Source: Sesamum alatum | Taxonomy: Eukaryota > Streptophyta > Magnoliopsida > Lamiales > Pedaliaceae | Length of the DNA: 64,000 bases | NCBI GenBank assembly: GCA_034509735.1 | Contig: JACGWO010000001.1 | Location: 27,531,966-27,595,965, forward strand | Direction: 5' to 3' | Translations under genes and position numbers: made by a program | In this document: positions 35,869 to 46,480 of the stretch, piece after piece | Layout: the number at the start of each line of letters is the position of its first letter | How positions within the stretch are numbered: the stretch's first letter is position 1 | Notes under the pieces: generated by a model | Seen by the model: only the letters and a program-made list of their open reading frames with translations | Databases searched by the model: none | Told to the model about the DNA's origin: nothing

Positions 35869-36797
35869 TCACTTGTTCGGCCCCTCTGGGCCTTCAACTT
35901 CAGAGATTTTTGGGTAAGCTTTACCAGTATTTGCATTCTTGAATGAGCTCAAAATATTTCTCTTGACTTTGATACACCTTGTTTCCTTAATGGTTAAGGA
36001 TTTCTCTTCAATAAGAACAACTTCATGCATGTTCAAGTCAGTGAAGGTAGGATGTGATATGGTGACAGAGGAGCTGGTTTCCTTTTCATTGGATTGTAAA
36101 CCAGCCATATCTGGGATAATTCTGATCTTTTTAACAGCAGAGAAGAAATTTGCGCTCAGTTCAATTCTTCTTTTATTTTTTGGGATTGTTTGTTGAGCAA
36201 TAGATCTAGCTGATTTTGTAATAAAATCAGAACATTAATCATTGAAAGGTTTTTGGGTTTGGGTTGGGTTGAAAATATGGTTCCTGGTGGCATTGGGAGC
36301 TTTCTTATGTAACTCCAGTGTTGATCGATTTAGGCTGCAATTGATTTGGGCTTTCTTTTGTGGGTTTTCAGATTCAGACTCTAAAATGGTCATAAGACTA
36401 ATTTTGGATTCGGGTAAAGGATAACCTTTTTGGCGGGAGTAAACTTTTAGAGGTTCCTTGTTGACTTGAAAACAATTCTGCTGGCTGGGACCCAAATTCG
36501 AGGAAACACAAAAGTGTAGGTTGACATTTATTTCCAAGGATACATTCTCCTGCAAAGTGGATTTTTGCTCTGTAACAGCATTAATGAAGGTTGAGGTATC
36601 AATGACATGAGAGTTTTGTCGACATTTGGATCCAGCTGGAGCTTTGTTTAAAGACAATAGTGCCCTTTCAACATTCATGGAATTACCATGATCCAAAGGC
36701 AGGTTCATCATCCCAGAAGATGTTGGCTTCTTTGAATCTTGTGTAGAGTTGGGATTGTGATTTCGAGACATGGGTTGGTTAGTGTTTTTGTCATTTT
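35869..36797 (-). pseudogene. LINE ORF1, C-terminal part
   Basis: One frame is almost open from the insertion point at 36797 to the stop at 35869-35871, with a single TAA at 36235-36237. It is Lys/Ser/Asn/Gln-rich with no recognised domain, as is usual for the C-terminal half of plant LINE ORF1. The stop lies only 4 nt upstream of the ORF2 ATG (TGA TCCC ATG), suggesting coupled or reinitiated translation in the live element. Confidence 0.8.
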
Positions 36798-38731
36798 TGT
36801 TAGAATAGGTCACCATGTAAGCCAATTTTGGCAGGAATATGTAACCTATGTCTAGACAATTTCAGGTGTTTGATAAAATATTTATGAATAAAGAAGTGAA
36901 AAATTCATATGGCAATACTTTGTTTACGTTCACTTATATCTGCTTTCACATATCCGTTCACTACGCAAACAAAGCCCACGGACTAAGAATCGATTTCGGA
37001 GACTGGGACTACGCTTGGAGGTAGGTCCATGAAATCAGTCTTACCGAATCAGTCCGGAAATCTCCAAGTCAAGGAATCCCGAAAATGGGTACCGGGATTC
37101 CCTTTGAGACTTGCACTAAGCATCTGCTGTCGTATTTCATCGACGGGTGACGAAGGTCGTCTAAGCAGTGTTAGTGGGTCAGCATGCTAGGAAGCAGCTG
37201 ACTGAGGTGACTCGCGGGAACCGTCTTACGGAGGACCTTGAGTATGGTCTGCAAGGTATGACGTATTCCCGGTTCCAACGGTACAGGTCAAGTCCTTTGA
37301 CTTGAGAAACTGCTGAGTTTACCTGTGCATCAGGTCTGTATCTTAGATATGGTGAGAGATTGCCAAAATACTCTCGAGTAGTCATAAGCCATGTCTAGTG
37401 CAGCTCGGGTGTACAGAGTGACAGTAGTTTCCAAGAAAGGATCTATCTCCTGTCAAAAGGTATTGACAGTTGAGTCTCATGTATGCTCTGTGTCTTGTCC
37501 CTAAAATCTGTGGCCACAGTAATTGAACAGAAGGGAAGGTTTCCCTTGCGGCGTTTAGTAAGGACAGACCGACACTTAGGTCCTAAATGGGTACCTGCAT
37601 TTTCCGTGCCCTAGACTCTAAGTAATGAGACCAAAGACAGAAGGACAAGTGTACTGTTAGGGCCTAAATGTTCATCCCCGATTATTTCACCTAGTCTCTA
37701 GTGCCATGGACCGTTGCTAGATGGCCACCCATGGTAACGGGCGAATTCTAGGAATCCGACCAAGTCTAGCTGAAAGGTGAACCTAAAGAGTCACACACTA
37801 TCCACACACACTTAAGTATTTAATTTGGAATTAAATATTGGAGTAAAGGAATGATTAAATTAGATTTAATAGGGTCCTATATTTTCTTGGAGAAATTAAT
37901 TCCTTCTATTTGATAAAGGGAATTAAATTAATAAATTGAATTTATTAAGGGAATTGATTTAATGGGCCTAGAATAAATATTAATATTTATTTATTATATT
38001 TATTTGGCCTTTTGGAATATTTAATGGAATTTAAATATTCCATTAAATTAAAACACTAGTTTTACTAGGACTTTGACTAGGTCAAAATCCTAGTCAAATT
38101 AGAGTTCTTAGAGTTGGAGTTTAAAGAGGATTAAACTCCTCCTCTATATAAACCTCTAGCTTCCAACAATTGAAGGATGATGAAATTCCAACACACACAC
38201 AACACACAATTTTCGGCCCCCTCTCTCATCTCTCTCATCCGCCCTCTCTCTCCACTCTCTCCAAGAAATTATTTTCTAGTTCTCTTGTTCTTGGAACATT
38301 AGAACTTAGATGAATCAATACCGTTAATTGATAACGTGTCGTTGATTCATCCACTCCAAAATATACACTTGTTCGTTGCTAGCACGACGTACAAGATACG
38401 TGGGTGGATCATGTGTCACGATTTGGAGGGTCTCAAGAACGAGATCTTGGTGCAAAACGGGGAACAACGCGTGTAGCCGTTGAAGACGAAAACGACAACG
38501 GGTAGGTCTCGGTTTACGTTTTCGCCTTCTTTTATATTTTCAACCCTATGTCCTCCATGATTGCTTACGTGTTATTTATTCATGAGATACACCGAACACC
38601 CGGGAATCTCAAGGGTACACCCCTTGAGCGTGTTCTTTAATTCATTAAAGCATGCTTCAATTTTTGTATTTTATTTTATATCGCGCTTCCGCATTCGCGC
38701 AATTTCCCGGGACGATCCTCGATTTCTTTCA
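36798..38731 (+). mobile_element. Solo Ty1/copia LTR (S3) inside the LINE
   Basis: 1,934 bp, from TGTTAGAATAGGTCACC to ATTTCTTTCA, flanked by perfect 5-bp duplications ATTTT (36793-36797 and 38732-38736). Internal landmarks match copia A: a TATA-like segment near 38148, a CA-rich stretch, and the CGCTTCCGCATTCGCGC block near the end. LINE ORF1 sequence lies on both sides. Confidence 0.93.
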
Positions 38732-38736
38732 ATTTT

Positions 38737-38861
38737 TTTTTTTTTGAAGGTTTTGATGATTTCTGGACTGGTGGGTTTGTTCCGTTTTCAACCACAGTCC
38801 CCATTGAAGAGTCCACGTTTAGGGCTTGTTTGGTGAGCTTGGGTGGTGTAAGGTTTGGGTG
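38737..38861 (-). mobile_element. LINE ORF1 fragment between two insertions
   Basis: About 125 bp, with a T-run at its left end. On the minus strand it can be read as a Pro/Ser/Lys-rich linker joining the zinc-knuckle part of ORF1 (48798-49420) to the C-terminal part (35869-36797), with at least one frame problem. Its ends are the target duplications of the two insertions. Confidence 0.7.
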
Positions 38862-41180
38862 TGTTAGCTTCGTATAAGCCCCGAGACGTTAAACGCAGAG
38901 GAAATTAAAATTTTAATTATAAAATAATATTATAATTAGCGATCAAATCGCCCGTCTCATTGCTATTAAGATGTGGATCTCATGCATAAAAGAATGTCAA
39001 TTGAATGGTTAAGACAAACTAACCTTTCTTACTCTCCGGTTGATGTTGGTTACTTGAACTTTCTCAAGAACAACCTTACCTTAAAATTGGTGGAACATCA
39101 AAACGGAAGAGCCTTTAATTGTTGTTCACGGTAGGAACACAAGTGTCTTCCCTCTAAAGTTAGTCCAAACCACTTATGATGGAATCACCCTCAAACCTAT
39201 GCTAGTAGGTATTTGAGGATTATGGTAGATCAACTATTGATCTATGGAGAAATCAAGGGAATTCTTCTCTTTTGGAGATGAGAAATGAACATAAGACCAA
39301 TGCTAAAGTGAAAGCTAGACTTTCTAGTTTTGAAGGAGAGAAAATCTAAGAACTAGAGAGCAAAAGGAAAGCAAGAGTTTTTGTATCTTTGTATGTAGAA
39401 ATTGGTATATTAATCTCTTGCTTTGTACCCCTTTTTATAGGCATTCCTTTGCACTAGTTACAATGAATGTAGACAAGGCCTTTTGTCTTGCTCTTAGAAC
39501 ACTTGTCTTTTTCATAGACAAGTTCTAGCATGACTCGTCTTTTCTCCTTTTACACTTGTCTTCTTTATAGACAAGATTTAGCATGACTCATATTTTCTTC
39601 TTTTACACTTGTCTTCTTCATAGACAAGCTTTAGCATGACTCATATTTTCTTCTTCATCTAAAGATAAAAACAAGTCATGTCTATGTTCAATGAATCTTG
39701 TCTTGTGGGCTTGGGCTAAGGGCTTGGGCTTTATCTTAATTTTCAATAGGACTAAGTCCAATTTTAATTAGTTACCAACTAATTATTCAGCCCATGATAT
39801 TTAATTTCTTAATTAAATATAATCCCAAATCAATTAATCTAATTAATTGATTTTCAAGCTCAAATAGATTCATCTTAATTAATCTATCACAAGTCTTACT
39901 TAATCAAATTAATGCTTGTGAATTTGGACTCCAAATTAAATAATCATATTATTTAATATTCCCATCAAATGATTTCATAAATCATTTTAATTAATTAATT
40001 TAACTCCTTAAATAAATTGATTTATTCTCTATAATTAATTCTACAAATTAATTCCAATAACTCCATCTTGGATTTGTGTGTGACCCTTTAGGTTCACTAT
40101 TCAGCTCGACTTGGGCTTGTATCATATATACAATTTAATTAGCAACTTACTTGCATTAGATTAATTAGATCTTATCATAATTAATCACCCTCAATTAACT
40201 CCTTAATTGGAGGGTACCCGTCACCATAGGTGGCCATCTAGCAATGGTCCATGGCACTAAAGAATAGGTGAATTATTGCGTGAACCTGTGAGCTACGCGT
40301 ACCATGCAGATACGGTCCCTCCGCTACTAACCTCCCGATCAAAGTCTAAGGCATGGAATTAGTTACCGGTTCCCATTATCGACTTTGATGTCTATGTATC
40401 AACTCTTCAAGTTATGCTTCCAATTTATCAATATAGGAAAAACCCTTTCTCCTATTTGATCAATAGCCATGGCCATGGGCTTCAAGGAACGCATAATGTA
40501 GAGAACATAGGAGGTTCGTTATCACCTCATGATAAGTAACAGATCCTATCTTGGAACTCACCAACCTCCATGCATGCTTCAACTATGTCTGAAACATGAC
40601 CGTATAGTGATCCAGGATGAAACCTAAGACCACATTTTACATGATCAAGTCATAGCCGTCCTATGCACAAGGTTACTGTGGAACCTCAAGTTTGAGGACT
40701 ATTTAGTGCACTATCGTAGCCTAGGAGTTCTAGTCATACCGATCATGCCATATAGGGCTTCCATATAACAACTCCTGCGAGTCAATTCAGTGAACTTGAT
40801 AACTCTTTATCAAGCACCCACTAAAGTGCGCAGACGTCATACGTCTCTGTCTATGAAACTCGACATTCATCATATGAACGCATCACTTAGTGCAAGTCTT
40901 TAACGAATGGTCGATGCCCTATCTCAACCGATTCATCAACTTGGAATATTTTAGATCAACCATAGAGGTTGGTTTTATGGTCGCCATCATATGCCCGAGC
41001 CAACCCCGTAGCATAATTGATCTAAGGGCTTCAACCAAATGCTCATATAAATATAATGTTAAAAGCATATGATGAAGATGGCCAAAGAATATTTCTTAAA
41101 TTAACATATTATTGAAAAAGATCGTATAGAATAGTTTACAAAGAGCCAATAAATTGGCTTGATGGTCACCTATTCTAACA
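38862..41180 (-). repeat. Copia B 3' LTR
   Basis: From TGTTAGCTTCGTATAAGCC to CACCTATTCTAACA. It holds several near-repeats of a block with ACACTTGTCTT(C)TTTATAGACAAG at about 39490-39640, imperfectly palindromic around AGACAAG. The polypurine sequence follows at 41181 in antisense. Confidence 0.92.
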
Positions 41181-41194
41181 ATCTCCCACTTGAC

Positions 41195-41779
41195 CTAAAG
41201 CCAATTGCCCATGTTCTTTAATCCCATCTTTTCAAGACGTTGAGAATGAGCAATTTGTGATATCGTCTTTGTAAGCGGGTCTGCTATGTTCTCCGCTGAT
41301 GCAACGCGATCCACTCGCACGTCCCCTCTTCCTACCATCTCTCTAATTAGGTGGTAACATCTAATTATGTGTTTAGCTTTGTGATGAGGTCTAGGCTCCT
41401 TCGCTTGCACAATAGCCCCATTGTTATCACAAACTACAACTACATGTTTGGCACTGCTAGGCTCCACACCCAACTCTTCGATTTAGTTTTTCATCCAAAC
41501 AGCCTCCTTTGCAGCTTCAGAAGCTGCAATGTACTCGGCTTCCATCGTAGAATCCGCTGTCGTATCTTGCTTGGAACTTTTGCAACTGACAGCTCCTCCA
41601 TTCAACCGAAATACATAACCAGATTGAGACTTAGCGTCATCCACATCCGATTGGAAGCTGGCATCAGTATACCCTTCCAATATCAATTCTCCATCACCGT
41701 ACACCAAAAATAAATCCCTAGTGCTTCTCAAGTACTTAAGGTATTTTTTACAACAATCCAGTGATCGTAGCCGGCACAT
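41195..41779 (-). pseudogene. Copia B RNase H and end of pol
   Basis: Reads YTDASFQSDVDDAKSQSGYV, AEYIAASEAAKEAVWMKN, then a TAA at 41483-41485. The same frame continues with the CDNNGAI motif and ends ADPLTKTISQIAHSQRLEKM...NMGNWL near the polypurine tract. A one-base shift near 41762 separates it from the RT part. Confidence 0.9.
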
Positions 41780-42737
41780 GCTTGATAACGACTCGTAACA
41801 CTTAGAGCGTAAGCTATATCAGGCCTCGTACATTGAACAACATATTATATGCTGCCAACGGCAGAAACACAGGGAATTTCTGACATTTTCTTAACTTCCT
41901 CATCAGTCTTGGGAGACTGAGTCTTGGAGAGTTTAATTCCATGCCTCATGGGAATAAAACCCCTTTTTGATTCATCCATCTTGAACCTTTTCAAGACTCT
42001 ATCAATGTACAAGACTTGGGTCATTCCTAACATTCTTTTAGATCTATCTCTGTGGATATTTATCCCAAGAATATAGGAAGCTTCACCCAAGTCCTTCATG
42101 GACAATTGAGTAGATAACCATGCTTTAATGTCACCTAACATTTTAACATCATTCCCGATGAGTAAAATATCATCCACATAAAGCACGAGTAACATAATAG
42201 AGCTCCCACTAACCTTTTTATATCCACAGGGATCATATTCGTTCTTGATGAAGTCATAACATTTTATCACCTCATCAAAACGAATGTTCCAACTTTAGGA
42301 TGCCTGTTTGAGCCCATAAATGGACCTCTGGAGTTTACAAACTTTTTTGCTCTTCTCCTTTAGATGTAAAATCTTGTGGCTGATCCATATAGATTTCTTC
42401 CTCAATGGATCCATTAAGGAATGCAGTTTTCACATCCATTTGCCATATCTCATAGTCATAATATGCAAATATGGCAAGTAAGATCCTTATGGACTTGGCC
42501 ATAGCGACAGGCGAATAGGTCTCCTCAAAGTCCACCAGGCCTTTGAGGGTAGCCTTTCGGTACCAATCGGGCCTTAAAGGTCGATACCTCTCCATCGGCT
42601 CCAAGCTTTCGCTTGTAGACCCATTTGCACCCAATGGGCCTAACTCCCTTAGGTGGGTCCACCAAGGTCCATACCTTGTTGGAGTCCATTTCGAATCTCA
42701 TGGCCTCAAGCCATCTACCCGAATCGATGTCAGACAT
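41780..42737 (-). pseudogene. Copia B reverse transcriptase
   Basis: NKVWTLVDPPKGVRPIGCKW and VYKRKLGADGEVSTFKARLV at 42525-42737; YSPVAMAKSIRILLAI and IWQMDVKTAFLNGSIEEEIY at 42335-42634 in another frame. The catalytic VLYVDDILLIGND lies in 41845-42270. The stop at 41845-41847 (TAA) falls where copia A has CAA (Gln), a C-to-T difference. At least two frameshifts. Confidence 0.9.
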
Positions 42738-43011
42738 CGCCTCTTCGAACGTCTTTGTTTATCCAGTTGACCAGTCAAAGCTAGCATACCATATCTCTCA
42801 GGCTGTTTAGAGACTCTAGCCGACTTTCTCAGAGGATGTGTAAAATCAAAAGGTTCATCGTGAGGCAGTATGGGTGTCCTTCTGCCATAGGCGATGCATC
42901 ACTCGACTCTTCAAGTTGCACCTCTTTGTATTGAGTATCCGAAGGAAAACCCTTTTCCAAGAACACTGCATTTCTCGAAACAAACACGTTTTGTTCTAAG
43001 GGATCATAGAA

Positions 43012-43917
43012 TTAGTATCCTACAGTTTCTTTCGGATATCCAACAAATCTACATAAGATGGATCTCATATCCAACTTATCTCCCACTAGTCTTTTGACAT
43101 ATGCGGGATACCCCCATATGCTCAAATATTTATAAGAGGGTGGTTTGCCATGCCATATTTCATATGGTGTTTTTGGTACAGCCTTAGATGGCACCATGTT
43201 TAATAACTTGGCCGCCGTTTCTAACGCATAGCCCCAAAAAGAAAGAGGTAATGTAGTAGAACTCATCATGGAATGAACCATGTCCAACAAAGTTTGGTTC
43301 CTCCTTTCAGCCACGCCACTAAGTTGTGGCGTTGTAGGAGGAGTCCACTGAGAGAGAATCCCATTCCCTTTTAAGTAATTCAAGAATTCACCACTTAAGT
43401 ATTCACCACCACAATCAGATCGAATGGTCTTAATTTTTCGTCCAGTTTGATTTTTTACTTCAAGTTTGAATTCTTTGAACATTTCCAATGCTTCAGATTT
43501 GTACTTCATTAAGTACACATAAACCGAACCGTGAGTGATCATCAGTAAAGGTTATGAAGTAAGAAAATCCTCCTCTAGCTGGAAACTTAAAGGTCCACAA
43601 ACATCTGTGTGGATTAAATCCAACAGTGCAGTGGCACGGCTGCTTTGTCCGATAGATGGTGTTTTGGTCATTTTTCCCTTGAGACAAGATTCACAAGTTG
43701 AAAGAGCATCTAAGTTCTCTATTTCTAGATTCTTATAGTCAATCAACCTCTTCATCCTATCCTTGGAAATGTGACCTAATCTAGCATGCCATGTTTGTGC
43801 ATTTTCTTGATCATCCAATTTTTGTTTATGTTGAACGTTCATAATCATATTATGTTGTTGGATAGTATATAAACCATTTATTAAAGTGCCAAGTAAAACA
43901 GAAGAACCATTCCTCAT
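43012..43917 (-). pseudogene. Copia B GAG-pre-integrase and integrase
   Basis: 43552-43917 carries TWHARLGHISKDRMKRLIDY, CESCLKGKMTKTPSIGQSS, LIHTDVCGPL. 43012-43542 carries IRSDCGGEYLSGEFLNYLKG, QWTPPTTPQLSGVAERRNQT and PYEIWHGKPPSYKYL. A frameshift near 43545 breaks the core between the two. 42738-43011 is the weakly conserved linker to RT, with no clean frame. Confidence 0.88.
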
Positions 43918-43956
43918 TCCGTAGAAACATTATTTTGATATACAAAATTCATACCC

Positions 43957-44220
43957 CTATTCATCAAAAGTAGGTATAGATACAATGTTTCTTATCATAC
44001 TTGGTACATAATAACAACTATTAAGTACTATCCTAACATCCTTGCTAATAGCTAAGTGAATAGTTCCAACGGCTTCAGCAGCAACTTGCATGCCGTCTCC
44101 AAGCTTGAGGATCACACCCCCTTCACCTAACTTTTTGCTTCTTCTCATTACCTGCAAATCATTGCAAATATGAGTTCCACAACCGGTATCTAATACCCAA
44201 GAAGCATTATTAGCAACCAT
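43957..44220 (-). pseudogene. Copia B protease
   Basis: NASWVLDTGCGTHICNDLQ is the Ty1/copia aspartic protease motif, followed by GEGGVILKLGDGMQVAAEAV and CYYVPSMIRNIVSIP. It ends at a stop just before the GAG-pre-integrase region. It is about 87 residues from an internal Met. Confidence 0.88.
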
Positions 44221-44227
44221 GTTAATT

Positions 44228-45096
44228 TCAACAACGAAAATACCTTGGACTCATGTTAATTTCAACAATGAAAATACCTTGGACTGTTGCAAGAAACTTC
44301 TTGCAATTCCTCTTCCAATGGCCGTTTTCATGGCAATGATGACACTCATCATTTTCTGGATTGGCCTTGATTATATTTTTTCCTTTGCCCTTCCCTCGGC
44401 CGTCCTTATTGCTTTTATTCCTTCTCTTTTCATTTCTCCTCCATTTCTTGAACCTTTTTGTCATGGAGGAGATGTGGATGGGGTTGCTAGCAAAACTGGT
44501 GCAGGCTTCTTTATAGTAGCCTCGTATTGCATAAGCATATTGATCAGTTCAGGAACAGTCTTCTCAAGACCGTTCATATTGTAATTAACAACAAATTAAG
44601 ATAGCGGTAATGACTGTAAGGTCACATCTATGTAGGAGTCATTATTCATGCCTGCGTTCAAAGATTCTAACTTCTCAATGAGAGAAAGCATCTTGACGCC
44701 GTGGTCATGAACAGACGACCCCTAAGTCATCTTTGCCCGATAGAACTCCTTTGATACTGTATATCTTATATGCCGATCTCGTACCGCAAACAACTCTTAT
44801 AAGCGTACAAAGATCTCATATGCATGTTTAAGGTGTTCATGTTGCTTTTGCAGTTCATTACTCATAGATGCCAGGATAAAGCAACGGGCCTGAAGGTCAT
44901 CATCGATCCAACGTTGGAACGTCACACGTTCTTCATCAGTTGAATCCTCGGGAAGCTCAGTCGGAGGACGAGATTCCAACACATAAGAGCGTTTTTCGGA
45001 ATCCAAAACAATTTTGAGATTGCTAAGCGAGTCAGCATAGTTGATTCCAATAAGTTTATTTGTCTCAAGTATGTTAGCAAGTGGACTTTTAGACAT
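44228..45096 (-). pseudogene. Copia B gag
   Basis: The start is the ATG at 45096 (MSKSPLANILETNKLIGINY), which opens the usual copia gag N-terminal domain; the frame extends upstream only through TTG. The domain runs to 44797 (CFILASMSNELQKQHEHLKH). The middle part, 44465-44796, is shifted. The nucleocapsid part at 44228-44464 has the CCHC knuckle CHHCHENGHWKRNC after a Lys/Arg/Gly-rich stretch. A short direct repeat of CATGTTAATTTCAACAA (44219 and 44252) lies at the gag-protease junction. Confidence 0.87.
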
Positions 45097-46467
45097 TTTC
45101 AATCTACAAGAAAGAAAAGAAGAAACAATGGAGATTTTAGCATTCTTTCAATCAATGTTAATTAAATTTACGATATGGCCTTTAATCATAAATTGCTCCC
45201 ACTATTTCTTCAAAATTTCATAAACCCCCACATGGATTTTCGAAAAATATTTTTCCTAGTGGGCTTGAGGTCCATAGAACAGATTTCATACCCCGTTGTT
45301 ACGATTTGCATGAAAAATAATTCTATAGGAGGTGACTTTTCACCATTCTCATCTTATGAGATACCCAAGGTGTTTTACCTCATCTTTCACATAATCCCAA
45401 GGACTCCAAGTGAATTATGTTACTCCACGTTAAGCCCAACCCATCGACCAAAAGACCTCCCACTATCACCCTCCACGACTCGTGAGACAGAGTGATAGTT
45501 GATAATCTACTTGTTCACAGTGATAATACAGCTTTTCACTACTTCCAAATCATTCCATGACTCGTGAGACAATGAATTGAAAGGTGATAGCATCTCATAT
45601 TTTGTCACTATGGATGGAAGGTCTGGATTATCAAATCCAATTTGATTTTATCCATCACGGGCTTAATATTTTAACTTGGACACTCCAAGTGAGGGTTTAA
45701 ACCATTTATTTACGCAAGACCTCATCATGATGTTTTATTCTTATTTGCTTGTTTATCATATACAATGTAAAGTGTAGGTATGAACATCAAGCAAAGCCAT
45801 ATAAACATATATACAAGAAATAAAACCTAGCATGCCCTAGTTGGATGATCATGAGCCCATAGTCATCCCATACATATATATTACATAAAGATATCACATA
45901 TCATATATGCAAATAATATCATGTATATATATTTAGATCCAATAAAACAAAAGAATTTAATTCCTTATGTTAAATCACATGATATTTTCCATGGAATGAA
46001 ATTGAATTTAATTCATGGGCACTTGATTCATAGTGTCAAATTAACTAGGACTTTCTAAGAAAATTGTCCTAATCATATTGGGAGAATATGTTGAATTTTC
46101 CTAATGAAATGGAAAGTGAAAATCCAATTTTCTTTCTCAATTTATATCCATATATAAATTAGAAAAATAATATATATACATATATATTTATTATTATCAT
46201 CAAATAAAAAACAGAGTTGAGAATATACAAAAATCGCTATTAAATCCGACCATGTAGGCAGAAGATAAATCCGGCCATGTAGGCGGAAGAATCCGACCAT
46301 GTAGGCGGAAGGTGAAACACAACAAAATCAAATTTCAACAATTGAAATATGCCCAAGAATGAAATTCAACACATCAAGAGATTAACACATAAAATTAAAT
46401 CGTTAAGCAATTTAATCCGATTAAATCACATCAAACCAAAATAAATTCAACTGACTTGCATGACTGG
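45097..46467 (-). other. Copia B leader between primer site and gag
   Basis: About 1.37 kb without a supported frame, long for a leader. It includes three tandem copies of a 22-25 bp unit (ATCCGACCATGTAGGCAGAA and variants) starting at 46244, 46269 and 46291, and two copies of GACTCGTGAGACA near 45477 and 45558. The plus-strand frames at 45041-45495 are incidental. Confidence 0.6.
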
Positions 46468-46479
46468 GCTTTGATACCA
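46468..46479 (-). other. Copia B primer binding site
   Basis: TGGTATCAAAGC on the minus strand, one base from the LTR end; one mismatch to the iMet site TGGTATCAGAGC. Confidence 0.85.
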
Positions 46480-46480
46480 C

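Larger units (their letters stand above)
31980..36797 (-). mobile_element. L1-type LINE, main part
   Basis: Antisense non-LTR retrotransposon. Going right to left it carries the ORF1 C-terminal part, endonuclease, reverse transcriptase, zinc-finger region and RNase H. Its upstream part lies beyond two later insertions, at 38737-38861 and 48798-49745. I could not find a clear poly(A) tail (poly-T on this strand) or target duplication at the left end, so the 3' boundary is approximate. Confidence 0.88.
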
